From CAZWEZ01 sp964632795 (GTDB lineage: Bacteria > Pseudomonadota > Alphaproteobacteria > Rhodospirillales > 2-02-FULL-58-16): 33,068 nt of DNA. Numbering within the stretch: the first letter of the stretch is position 1; the number at the start of each line of letters is the position of its first letter. The notes under the pieces are model-generated. The model was given only the letters and a program-made list of their open reading frames with translations, was not told the origin of the DNA and searched no databases. The stretch covers positions 1 to 33,068 of the forward strand of contig CAZWEZ010000037.1 in assembly GCA_964632795.1 (NCBI GenBank), given 5' to 3'. Both the position numbers and the translations under genes were made by a program. This document shows, one piece after another, positions 20,353-27,944 of this stretch.

Positions 20353-21219
20353 TCAACTGGCAACGGCTCCCTCGAGCGACTTGAGGAACAGCGACAGCAG
20401 TTCCGACTGCGACGACACCCGTAGCTTGGCATAGGCATTCTTGCGGTGCGTCTTCACCGTGCCGAGCGATATACCGAGGTTGAAGCAGATCGATTCCGAC
20501 GAATGGCCGTGCAGGATCAGTTGGGTGACTTCGCGCTCGCGGTTGGTCAGGATCGACTCCCCGAAATCGGCGAAGGCGTCGTCGACCCGGCCGTCCGGCG
20601 CCGTCCGCAAGCCGGCGGCGCCGTGGGTCCCCCAGTATTTTCTGAGCAGGGCGCCGATGGCGGGCAGCACGGCGGTCAATTGCGCCAGTTCGCGGTCGCT
20701 GAATCCCCGCCGGCGGAGCGAGCGGTAAACCGACAGCTCGACGACCACATCCGACTCCAGGGTGATGGCGATGTCGATCTCCTCCATGCCTTCCGGCCAG
20801 TGCTCGGTGATGTAGCCGATCTCCTCGCTATCCCGGGGCAGGATGCGGTGGGTCTTGTAGTGCTCGCTTTCGAAATAGGCATCGGGCGCCAAGTCTCGAA
20901 TCCGGTAGACGCCGTCGCCAAGGCCGCGCCGGAGTGCCTGGTAGAAGGGGTTGAGGACATAGGTGTTCTCGACGTAGGCGACGATGCCCTTCTTGGCGCC
21001 GACGAGTTCGAAATTGTCGTAGATGTTCAACGGCCGCGAACGTCCCCGGTAGACGAAGACGGCGGCCAGCTCGAACGGCACCAGACAGGTCAGGGCATGG
21101 ACCAGGCGGGCGGGAAGGTCGTCGCCCTCGGGTTTGTCGATCAACTCGCCGAGCGCCCGGTACCATTCGCCGTTTCCAACGGCGCCCGAAGCCTTGCGAT
21201 CCGTCCCGTCCAAGCCCAT
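20353..21219 (-). CDS. LuxR-type transcriptional regulator
   Basis: 288 residues. The C-terminal LuxR helix-turn-helix (about 225-285) reads LTNREREVTQLILHGHSSESICFNLGISLGTVKTHRKNAYAKLRV. The N-terminal region (about 15-190) contains FELAAVFVYRGRSRPLNIYDNF and is a GAF-like sensor by appearance, not a receiver domain, since no phospho-acceptor Asp set is seen. The autoinducer-type WxxYDPW pattern is absent, so quorum sensing is not indicated. The ATG chosen has GGAGGA five to ten bases upstream; a TTG four codons earlier overlaps that site. It is divergent from the aminotransferase-transporter genes and separated by a palindrome, which points to local control of that cassette. Confidence 0.85.
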   Translation of the reverse strand: MGLDGTDRKASGAVGNGEWYRALGELIDKPEGDDLPARLVHALTCLVPFELAAVFVYRGRSRPLNIYDNFELVGAKKGIVAYVENTYVLNPFYQALRRGLGDGVYRIRDLAPDAYFESEHYKTHRILPRDSEEIGYITEHWPEGMEEIDIAITLESDVVVELSVYRSLRRRGFSDRELAQLTAVLPAIGALLRKYWGTHGAAGLRTAPDGRVDDAFADFGESILTNREREVTQLILHGHSSESICFNLGISLGTVKTHRKNAYAKLRVSSQSELLSLFLKSLEGAVAS

Positions 21220-21251
21220 GCGGTCCTCCAACGCCGCGTTCGTCCCCGCCT

Positions 21252-21268
21252 CATACCCTGGGGGTATG
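21252..21268. promoter_or_regulatory. Palindromic operator CATACCCTGGGGGTATG
   Basis: Seven-base perfect arms (CATACCC/GGGTATG) around TGG lie in the middle of the 76-bp divergent gap between the LuxR gene and the aminotransferase gene. This position could affect both. The ATACCC...GGGTAT form also resembles operators of CsoR/CstR-type repressors, but no such repressor is in the window. Confidence 0.6.
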
Positions 21269-21295
21269 TCGCGGTTGCGGCGGCCAGCTTAACGT

Positions 21296-22585
21296 ATGCG
21301 CAAGAATCAGGAAATGATCGCCGTAAAACGCAGGGATGGATGGACGATGACCCCCGACACGGTCCTCGACGTCGAATTCTGTCGCCGCCACTTCCCGGCC
21401 CTTCAGAGCGGCTGGGTGTTCCTGGAGAACGCCGGGGGCACCCTGGTGCCGAGCCAGGTCATCGACCGCCTCGGCGATTACACCACCAACTTCCAGGTGC
21501 AGCCCGGCGAGGGCTACCAGGCCTCGGCCGAGGGCGCCGAGCGGATCGCCGAGGGGCGTACCGCGCTGGCCGGGCTGATCAACGCCGACGAGGACGAAAT
21601 CGTCATCGGGCCGTCGACCACGGGCAACGTTTATGTCCTGTCCCATTCCTTGCGGCCGCTGCTCCAGGCCGGCGACGAGGTCATCGTCACCAACCAGGAC
21701 CACGAGGCCAACAACGGCGCCTGGCGGGCCCTGGAGGCGACCGGCGTGGTGGTCAGGGAATGGCGGATGAACGGCGACACCGACGACCTCGAGATCGAGG
21801 ACCTGGAAGTTCTGCTGGGCGACAGGACGAAGCTCGTCTGCTTCACCCATTGCTCCAACATCGTCGGCCTGATCCACGACGTCAGGGAGATCGTCGCCAG
21901 GATCCACGCCGCCGGAGCGCTGGCCTGCGTCGACGGCGTCGCCATGACGCCGCACCGGCGCGTCGACGTCAAGCAACTCGACGTGGACTTCTATCTCTAC
22001 AGCCCCTACAAGATTTTCGGCCCGCACATGGGCGTGATGTACGCCAAGCGCGAGCTGCTGCGCCTGTTGGCGAGCCAAGGCCACTATTTCCTGGCCGAGG
22101 ACGATTTCCAGCGCCGGCTGTGCCCCGGTGGCCCCAATTACGAACTGACGGCGGCGGCGGCGGGCATCGCCGCCTACATGGATGCCGTGCACGCGCACCA
22201 TTTCCCCGGCGCCAACGTCGGCCCCCAGGAGCGCCTGAACCAGGTGTTCGCCCTGTTTGCCGATCACGAACGCGCGCTGTCGCAATCGATCGGGGATTTC
22301 CTGGCCTCCAAGCCCGCCGTCCGGCTGGCCGGCGGGCGGATGGCCGGGCGGCGCGAGCGGGTCGGCGTGTTCTCGTTCCTGGTCGAAGGCCGCGATTCGC
22401 TGGAGATCCCGGAACAGCTGCGGAGCCACAAGATCGGCCTCTATGCAGACGATTTCTACGCCGCGCGCTGCATCGACGCCCTCGGCGCGCGGCCCCACAA
22501 CGGCTTCGTCAGGGCGTCGCTGGTTCATTACAACTCGGCCGACGACGTCGAACGGCTGATCGCTCACCTCGAGCCAATAATCTGA
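21296..22585 (+). CDS. Class V aminotransferase-fold PLP enzyme
   Basis: Up to 429 residues; PLP-dependent enzyme of the cysteine desulfurase-like/isopenicillin N epimerase-like branch. Visible marks are VFLENAGGTLVPSQVIDRL near the start, IGPSTTGNVYVLS, NQDHEANNGAWRALE (cofactor region), VDGVAMTPHRRVDVK (the PLP-ring Asp), and the Schiff-base Lys in LYSPYKIFGPHMGVMY. The C-terminal YADDFYAARCIDALG...VRASLVHYNSADDVERL lacks the persulfide-Cys loop of true desulfurases. So lyase, epimerase or transaminase chemistry on the imported amino acid is possible. ATG at 21347 has a better ribosome site (GGATGGA) and may be the true start. It is first in the cassette, 64 bases before the binding-protein gene. 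Confidence 0.8.
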   Translation: MRKNQEMIAVKRRDGWTMTPDTVLDVEFCRRHFPALQSGWVFLENAGGTLVPSQVIDRLGDYTTNFQVQPGEGYQASAEGAERIAEGRTALAGLINADEDEIVIGPSTTGNVYVLSHSLRPLLQAGDEVIVTNQDHEANNGAWRALEATGVVVREWRMNGDTDDLEIEDLEVLLGDRTKLVCFTHCSNIVGLIHDVREIVARIHAAGALACVDGVAMTPHRRVDVKQLDVDFYLYSPYKIFGPHMGVMYAKRELLRLLASQGHYFLAEDDFQRRLCPGGPNYELTAAAAGIAAYMDAVHAHHFPGANVGPQERLNQVFALFADHERALSQSIGDFLASKPAVRLAGGRMAGRRERVGVFSFLVEGRDSLEIPEQLRSHKIGLYADDFYAARCIDALGARPHNGFVRASLVHYNSADDVERLIAHLEPII

Positions 22586-22590
22586 AAAAA

Positions 22591-22619
22591 CGAACAAGTG
22601 CAAACTGTTACTTCGTTCG
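22591..22619 (+). promoter_or_regulatory. Intercistronic hairpin before the binding-protein gene
   Basis: CGAAC and AAGT pair with ACTT and GTTCG around a 10-base loop, with one or two unpaired bases. It lies between the aminotransferase stop and a strong AAGGAGG ribosome site (about 22635). It may be a message-stabilizing or processing structure, or an operator. Confidence 0.4.
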
Positions 22620-22649
22620 AGACAGACGACCAACAAGGAGGATAAGACA

Positions 22650-23444
22650 ATGAGGAAACTACTCACCCTTACAGCGGCGGTACTCGCCGTCATGGTAATT
22701 GGCGCGGTCAAACCCGCCGCGGCGGAGACGTTGCGCGTCGCGTTCTCATGCGATTATTTTCCGTTCAATTATCGCAACGCCGACGGCACTCTCGAAGGCT
22801 ACGATGTCGACGTGGCAAAAGGAGTCCTCGGCATTATTGGCGCGGATATGACAGAGTTCTGCCAGCAGTGGGATGGCATGATTCCCTCTTTGCTGGCCAA
22901 CAAGTACGATCTGATAATCGCGTCCATGTCGATCACGGATAAACGTCTGAAGAAAATGGATTTCTCCAACACTTACCGCATTTCGGTCGGCCGCCTGGTC
23001 GGCAGAAAAAATGCCGGATGGAAGCTGTTCGACAGCGCCGGCAAACCGATTCCCGCCAACTTCGCCGGCCTCAAGGTCGGCCTGGAGAGGGCAACGACGT
23101 ATTCCAACTGGTTCGAAAACGTACTTCCCGATGCCAAGGTGGTTCTATACGATACCAACGAGGCAATGTATCTCGACCTGGTGAATGGGCGCACCGATAT
23201 GATCATGACCAATCCCATGAAAGCCCACCTCAGGTTCCTCGGCAAAGAGGACGGCGCGGGTTTTGAATTCGTCAGCCCGCAGATCGACGAGCGCAAATAC
23301 TTCGGCATCGGTGTCGGTATTGGCCTTCGCAAGGGCAACGACGCCTTGAAAGCCCGCCTGAATGCCGCCTTGAAGACCCTGACCGACGATGGCTGGCTGG
23401 AGAGGTACGCTCTGAAATATTTCCCCTTCGCCATCCATAAGTAA
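22650..23444 (+). CDS. ABC transporter substrate-binding protein, polar amino-acid type
   Basis: 264 residues of the family 3 solute-binding proteins (SBP_bac_3). The signal peptide ends KPAAAET. The mature domain starts LRVAFSCDYFPFNYRNADGTLEGYDVDVAKGV, with DLIIASMSITDKRLKKMDFSNTY in the hinge region, as in lysine/arginine/ornithine/histidine or opine binders. The family's Arg that holds the ligand carboxylate would be in the MSITDKRLKKMDFS segment. Ligand identity is not determinable. A second Cys in the mature part (EFCQQW) may pair with the first (FSCDYF). A strong AAGGAGG site precedes the ATG. A hairpin after the gene should make it more abundant than the permease subunits. Confidence 0.9.
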   Translation: MRKLLTLTAAVLAVMVIGAVKPAAAETLRVAFSCDYFPFNYRNADGTLEGYDVDVAKGVLGIIGADMTEFCQQWDGMIPSLLANKYDLIIASMSITDKRLKKMDFSNTYRISVGRLVGRKNAGWKLFDSAGKPIPANFAGLKVGLERATTYSNWFENVLPDAKVVLYDTNEAMYLDLVNGRTDMIMTNPMKAHLRFLGKEDGAGFEFVSPQIDERKYFGIGVGIGLRKGNDALKARLNAALKTLTDDGWLERYALKYFPFAIHK

Positions 23445-23481
23445 ACGTGGATACCGGTCGAATAGACCGCACCTTCCCAAT

Positions 23482-23512
23482 GCGGTGGGGGTATTCTGCT
23501 TACCCCCACCGC
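23482..23512 (+). terminator. Strong intra-operon hairpin (attenuating terminator)
   Basis: A 12-bp perfect stem GCGGTGGGGGTA/TACCCCCACCGC (23482-23493 and 23501-23512) with a 7-base loop is followed by GTTCTTTCTGTTATT. It lies between the binding-protein and permease genes and fits partial termination or 3'-end protection of the upstream message. Confidence 0.8.
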
Positions 23513-23587
23513 GTTCTTTCTGTTATTCGTTTATTCCAATTCGCGTAGGGTTGAACTACACTTAAATCCGGGGTGGGGTGGGCGACC

Positions 23588-24283
23588 ATGGAAGCTTTAA
23601 CCGGTTGGTGGGACGATTTTTTCTGGGGCTCGGTGGTCGTTCTCAAGGTGTTTCTTGTCTCATTGGTCATGATGGTCCTGTTTGGACTGCTTGGCGCCGC
23701 CGCCAAGCTTTCCAATAGCCGCATCGCCGACAAAATCGCCTCCGCCTATACCGTTGTTTTCCGGGGAACGCCGGAGATTCTGGTTTTAATGCTGTTATAT
23801 TATGGTTCCGCGATTTTCCTGACGGCCCTTTTCCAGGCCTTTGATCCGACCATCCAGTTTGTCGATGTTCCCCCTTTCTGGGCAGGATCGTTCTGTATTG
23901 CCCTGATTGTCGGTTCCTATGCGACAGAAACGTTTCGCGGTGCGTTCCTGGGTGTCGATCCGGGGCAGATCGAGGCCGCGAGGGCTCTCGGTATCTCCAA
24001 TTTTCAGACATTTATTCATGTACGAATTCCGGAAATGTGGCGCCTGGCCTTACCTGCATTCGGCAATCACATGCTTTCGCTTGTCAAGGATACGGCGCTC
24101 ATCTCGATTATCGGGCTGAACGAGACCATGTACGTCGCCGCGCAGGCAACCGGGACTACAGGCAAGCCCTTCACCATGTTCTTTGTGGTGGGATGCATCT
24201 ACCTCGGGTTTTCGACGGTTATCACACTGGCCGTGATGCTTCTTGAGAAACGCGCCAACCAGCATCTGGAGGCCGCCCGATGA
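23588..24283 (+). CDS. Amino-acid ABC transporter permease, first subunit
   Basis: 231-residue inner-membrane permease of the HisQ/HisM class. Typical segments are YTVVFRGTPEILVLMLLYYGS near residue 55, SYATETFRGAFLGVDPGQIEAARALGIS (the EAA loop that contacts the ATPase) near 115-145, and LVKDTALISIIGLNE near the end. About five hydrophobic helices are seen. An in-frame GTG five codons earlier is an alternative start. Its TGA stop overlaps the next ATG (ATGA). Base composition is clearly poorer in G and C than in the flanking enzyme genes. Confidence 0.92.
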   Translation: MEALTGWWDDFFWGSVVVLKVFLVSLVMMVLFGLLGAAAKLSNSRIADKIASAYTVVFRGTPEILVLMLLYYGSAIFLTALFQAFDPTIQFVDVPPFWAGSFCIALIVGSYATETFRGAFLGVDPGQIEAARALGISNFQTFIHVRIPEMWRLALPAFGNHMLSLVKDTALISIIGLNETMYVAAQATGTTGKPFTMFFVVGCIYLGFSTVITLAVMLLEKRANQHLEAAR

Positions 24284-24975
24284 GCTTTGATTTTTCACTG
24301 ATCATCGACAGCGTCCCAAAAATGCTGATGGGCATTGGGATGACCCTCGAGTTGTTGGTTCTATCGGCGGTTTTGGGTACGGCATTGGCCGTTTTGCTTT
24401 TACTCATGCGGATCAGCAACAGGTGGTATTTGGCGTGGCCGTCTATCGTCTATATCTACATTTTTCGCGGCACGCCCATACTTGTGCAGATTTTTATCAT
24501 CTACCACGGATTTCCCCAGTTTGAGTTTATTCGCGAGAGTATTTTCTGGCCCATCCTGCGCGAGGCCTATGGTTGCGCGGTTGTCGCCCTGACCCTGAAT
24601 AATGCCGCGTATGTTTCTGAAATTTTCCGCGGCGGCGTGAATGGCGTGAATAAAGGGTTGCTTGAAGCGGGCGCGGCCCTGGGGTTGTCGGTTCGCCAGC
24701 GTTTCACGTACATCACAACGCCCATCGCAATACGCCTCTCCATACCGGCTTATAGCAATGACGTTGTCAGCCTGATGAAGGCGACGGCACTGGCCAGCAC
24801 GATTACGATTCTCGATATGATGGGAATCGCCCGCAACCTCGTCGCGGAAACCTTCGCGCCCTATGAGATATTTATGTCATTGGCGGCGATTTATCTGGTC
24901 ATGACGTGGTTTTTCCAGAAAGGATTTGGCCTGTTCGAGCGGCGCATGAGCCGCCACGTGAGGAAAGAGGCATGA
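24280..24975 (+). CDS. Amino-acid ABC transporter permease, second subunit
   Basis: 231 residues, partner of the preceding permease (HisM/HisQ type). VYIYIFRGTPILVQIFIIYHG, AYVSEIFRGGVNGVNKGLLEAGAALGLS (EAA loop) and SLMKATALASTITILDMMG are in the expected order. It is translationally coupled to the first permease by a 4-base overlap. The two should form a heterodimeric membrane channel with the ATPase encoded next. Codons often end in A or T, unlike most of the window, as in its neighbour. Confidence 0.92.
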   Translation: MSFDFSLIIDSVPKMLMGIGMTLELLVLSAVLGTALAVLLLLMRISNRWYLAWPSIVYIYIFRGTPILVQIFIIYHGFPQFEFIRESIFWPILREAYGCAVVALTLNNAAYVSEIFRGGVNGVNKGLLEAGAALGLSVRQRFTYITTPIAIRLSIPAYSNDVVSLMKATALASTITILDMMGIARNLVAETFAPYEIFMSLAAIYLVMTWFFQKGFGLFERRMSRHVRKEA

Positions 24976-24976
24976 C

Positions 24977-25729
24977 ATGAGTGAAAACGGCAAACAACCG
25001 ATCATTGTTCTCGAAAACGTCAACAAATTCTTCGGCGACTTCCAGGCCCTTAAGAACGTCAACCTGACCATCGACAAGGGCGAAAGGGTTGTCGTTTGTG
25101 GGCCGTCGGGGTCGGGGAAATCGACCATGATCCGTTGCATCAACCGTCTCGAAGAACACGATAGCGGCAAAATCATCGTCAATGGCAACGAATTGACCAG
25201 CGATGTGAAGAATATCGATGCCGTCCGCAGTGAAGTCGGAATGGTGTTTCAAAGCTTCAATCTGTTTCCCCATATGACGGTGGTGAAAAACCTGATGCTG
25301 GCACCGCGGTTGGTCCGCAAGGCCGATAAGAAGGAGGCGCTGGTGATCGCCATGCGGTATCTGGAACGGGTTCGGATCCCTGAACAAGCCGACAAATACC
25401 CGATCCAGCTTTCCGGCGGCCAGCAACAGCGTGTCGCCATTGCCCGGGCGCTGTGCATGAACCCCGAGATCATGCTGTTCGACGAACCCACCTCGGCCCT
25501 CGACCCGGAAATGATCAACGAGGTTCTCGATGTCATGACCGATCTGGCCAATGACGGCATGACCATGATCGTGGTCAGCCACGAAATGGGATTTGCCCGT
25601 TCGGTCGCCGACAAGGTTGCGTTCATGGACGAGGGTGAGATCGTCGAAATGAACACGCCGGCGGAGTTCTTCGACAATCCAAAAAGCGACCGGACAAAAG
25701 AATTCCTCAGCCAGATCATCGAGCATTAG
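24977..25729 (+). CDS. Amino-acid ABC transporter ATP-binding protein
   Basis: 250-residue ATPase of the polar amino-acid (GlnQ/HisP) class. Walker A GPSGSGKST near residue 40, Q-loop GMVFQSFNLFPHMTV, signature LSGGQQQRVAIARAL, Walker B IMLFDEPTSALDPE and the switch His in VVSHEMGFARSVADK are all intact. It starts one base after the previous stop. With the binding protein and two permeases the transporter is complete, so import of a polar amino acid or amino-acid-like compound is well supported, though not which one. Confidence 0.94.
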   Translation: MSENGKQPIIVLENVNKFFGDFQALKNVNLTIDKGERVVVCGPSGSGKSTMIRCINRLEEHDSGKIIVNGNELTSDVKNIDAVRSEVGMVFQSFNLFPHMTVVKNLMLAPRLVRKADKKEALVIAMRYLERVRIPEQADKYPIQLSGGQQQRVAIARALCMNPEIMLFDEPTSALDPEMINEVLDVMTDLANDGMTMIVVSHEMGFARSVADKVAFMDEGEIVEMNTPAEFFDNPKSDRTKEFLSQIIEH

Positions 25730-25744
25730 AGAAGGATATACGCG

Positions 25745-26524
25745 ATGTCCTCCGAGTTTTCCGAATTCACGTCCTTCGCCGAACGCCTGGCCGACGCCGC
25801 GCGGGCGCGCGTCGCCGATTTCGCCGGGGCGGCGCCCGAGCCGATCCAAAAAGGCGACGGCAGCCCGGTCACCGCCGTCGACCAAGCCGTCGAGGACCGG
25901 ATGCGCGAGATGATCGCCGACACCTACCCCGGTCACGGCATCGTCGGCGAGGAGCGCGGTACGACGGCGCCCGGGGCCGAGCTGGTGTGGTACCTCGACC
26001 CGATCGACGGGACGCTGCCGTTCCTGGCCGGGATCCCGGTCTACGGCACCCTGATCGCGCTGGTCCGGGGCGGCGAGCCGGTGTTGGGCGTCATCGACAT
26101 GCCGGTCACCGAAGAGCGCTGGTTGGGTGTCCGCGCCATGGCGACGACGCGCAACGGCGAGCCGGTGCGCACGCGCCCCTGTAACGGCCTCGCGGCGGCG
26201 CTGATGTCGACCTCGAACCCGGATTTCTACGGGCCCGAGGACGTGCCGGCGTTGGAGCGCATGCGGGCGGCAACCCACTGGTGCGTCTACGGCGGCAGTT
26301 GCCTGGCCTACGGCCGCATCGCGTCGGGCTATATCGACGTCGGCATCGACGTCGCCTTCGACACCCTCGACTACCTGGCCCTGGTGCCGGTCATCGAGGG
26401 CGCCGGCGGCATCGTCACCGACTGGCGGGGCGAGCCGCTGAACCGGGCCTCCGGCGACCGCTTCGTCGCCGCCGGAGATAAGCGCGTCCACGCTGAAGCC
26501 CTGGCGCTGCTGGCCACCGGCTGA
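25745..26524 (+). CDS. Inositol monophosphatase-superfamily phosphatase, HisN-like
   Basis: 259-residue Mg-dependent phosphatase. Metal-binding motifs: GEE in GHGIVGEERGT near residue 64, DPIDGT in WYLDPIDGTLPF near 85, and the later Asp in VAFDTLDYLALVPVIEGAGG. The YGTLIALVRGGEPVLGVIDMPVTEERW block and the C-terminal GAGGIVTDWRGEPL are those of HisN-type histidinol-phosphatases. Differences from the usual form are LPF after DPIDGT (commonly KAF/KNF) and no Trp or Tyr pair before the third Asp. Position 15 bases after the transporter ATPase, rather than in a his locus, suggests another phosphate ester as substrate. High GC content contrasts with the transporter genes. An AAGGA site precedes the ATG. 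Confidence 0.85.
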   Translation: MSSEFSEFTSFAERLADAARARVADFAGAAPEPIQKGDGSPVTAVDQAVEDRMREMIADTYPGHGIVGEERGTTAPGAELVWYLDPIDGTLPFLAGIPVYGTLIALVRGGEPVLGVIDMPVTEERWLGVRAMATTRNGEPVRTRPCNGLAAALMSTSNPDFYGPEDVPALERMRAATHWCVYGGSCLAYGRIASGYIDVGIDVAFDTLDYLALVPVIEGAGGIVTDWRGEPLNRASGDRFVAAGDKRVHAEALALLATG

Positions 26525-26526
26525 CA

Positions 26527-27678
26527 TTACTTCCGGAACGGCGACATCGCGGTCTGGTCGCGGATTTCCTCTTCGATGGCCGCGCGTTCGTCGGCCAGGT
26601 AGCCGGCGATGGCGTCATGGAACCCCTTGTCGGCGAACCAGTGGGCGCTGTAGGTGGGCCGGGGCAGATACCCGCGCTGGATCTTGTGGGGACCCTGGGC
26701 GCCGGCCTCGACCCGCTCCAGGCGGCGCTCGATGGCGAAGTCGATGGCCCGGTAGTAGCAGGCCTCGAAGTGGAGGAACCGGTAGTCCCCGGCGCACCCC
26801 CAGTAGCGGCCGTACAGGGTGTCGCCGCCGACCAGGTTGAGGGCTCCGCCGACCGGCTTGGCACCGTCCTCGGCCATCACCAGCACCACCCGCTCGGCCA
26901 TCGTCTCGCCGAGGCGAAAGAAGAAGTCGCGGCTCAGGTAGCTGGGGCCCCACTTGCTGTCCGAGGTGGCGCGGTAGAAGCGGTAGAAGGCGTCCCAGTG
27001 GCGCTCGCTGATGTCGGCGCCGGTCAGCGTGCTGAGGACGACCCCGCTGTCGGCGACGGCTCGGCGCTCGCGGCGGATCGCCTTGCGCTTGCGCGAGGAC
27101 AGGGCGCCGAGGAAGTCCTCGAAGCCGCGGTAGCCGTCGTTGCGCCAGTGGTACTGCTGGCCGATCCTGAGCAGCAGGCCGAGGTTGCCCAGCCGCCGCC
27201 ACTCGTCCTCGGTGGGGAAGGCGACGTGGAGCGAGGAAACGCCCAGTTTCCCGGCCAGCTGCACCATCCCGGCGGCCAGCACGTCGGTGAGCTCCGCCGG
27301 GGCGCCGGGGCGGACCAGCAGCCGGCGCCCGGTGACCGGGGTGAAGGGGACCGCCGCCTGAAGTTTCGGATAGTAGTCCCCGCCGGCCCGCCGGTAGGCG
27401 TCGGCCCACCCCCAGTCGAACACGTATTCGCCGTAGGAATGGCTTTTCAGGTAGAGCGGGGCGACCGCCGCCAACCGGCCGTCGGCATCCTCGATGGCCA
27501 GGTGGCGGGGCAGCCAGTCGGCCTCGGCGGCCACCGAGCCGCTGTCCTCGAGCGCCCTCAGGAAGGCATGGCAGAGGAACGGATCGTCGGCCCCGGCGCA
27601 GGCGTCCCACTGCTCGGCGGGGACCTCGCCGATGGAACCCAGGACCTTGATCGTCGCCGTCTCGCGTCCGTCGGGCAT
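26527..27678 (-). CDS. GNAT/FemAB-like acyltransferase-fold protein (DUF482 family)
   Basis: 383 residues of the 'peptidogalycan biosynthesis' DUF482/FemAB-like family. Family segments are DPFLCHAFLRALEDSGSV near the N-terminus, SYGEYVFDWGWADAYRRAGGDYYPKLQ, FTPVTGRRLL, the basic LSSRKRKAIRRERR, and a C-terminal half with YGRYWGCAGDYRFLHFEACYYRAIDFAIE and AGAQGPHKIQRGYLP. Cytosolic by appearance. The family is widespread in proteobacteria but no reaction is established; the GNAT fold suggests acyl or aminoacyl transfer. The start ATG has GGAG about nine bases upstream. It converges on the HisN-like gene with only two bases between them. Confidence 0.85.
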   Translation of the reverse strand: MPDGRETATIKVLGSIGEVPAEQWDACAGADDPFLCHAFLRALEDSGSVAAEADWLPRHLAIEDADGRLAAVAPLYLKSHSYGEYVFDWGWADAYRRAGGDYYPKLQAAVPFTPVTGRRLLVRPGAPAELTDVLAAGMVQLAGKLGVSSLHVAFPTEDEWRRLGNLGLLLRIGQQYHWRNDGYRGFEDFLGALSSRKRKAIRRERRAVADSGVVLSTLTGADISERHWDAFYRFYRATSDSKWGPSYLSRDFFFRLGETMAERVVLVMAEDGAKPVGGALNLVGGDTLYGRYWGCAGDYRFLHFEACYYRAIDFAIERRLERVEAGAQGPHKIQRGYLPRPTYSAHWFADKGFHDAIAGYLADERAAIEEEIRDQTAMSPFRK

Positions 27679-27944
27679 GGGGCGGGCTCCGGGGGTTCGC
27701 TTTCAAAGGACATAAGCCCTGACACGGCAACCGACAAGAGGGGTGGTGGGGGATGTGGATAGATTTATCCCCTTCGCCTAAGGATTGATGTGGAAGGGTA
27801 TTGTCGTGACTGTCCCAGTTTCTCGAGTCCTTCTCCACAGGACGGCTGGACCAATGGCCTAGGCCGACGATGGAACTGGCGGCGGGGAGGGAAAAGGACT
27901 AAATCCATAGATAACCCATCGCCAGCCGCCGAGGAGGAACGGAC

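Noticed and set aside
20353..21219. The LuxR-type regulator as a quorum-sensing receptor
   Set aside because: The autoinducer-domain signature residues are not visible and no luxI-type synthase is in the window.
20446..22653. A 735-codon plus-strand frame running over the LuxR gene and the PLP enzyme gene
   Set aside because: It spans two well-supported genes in other frames and has shadow-type composition, so it is not a fusion protein.
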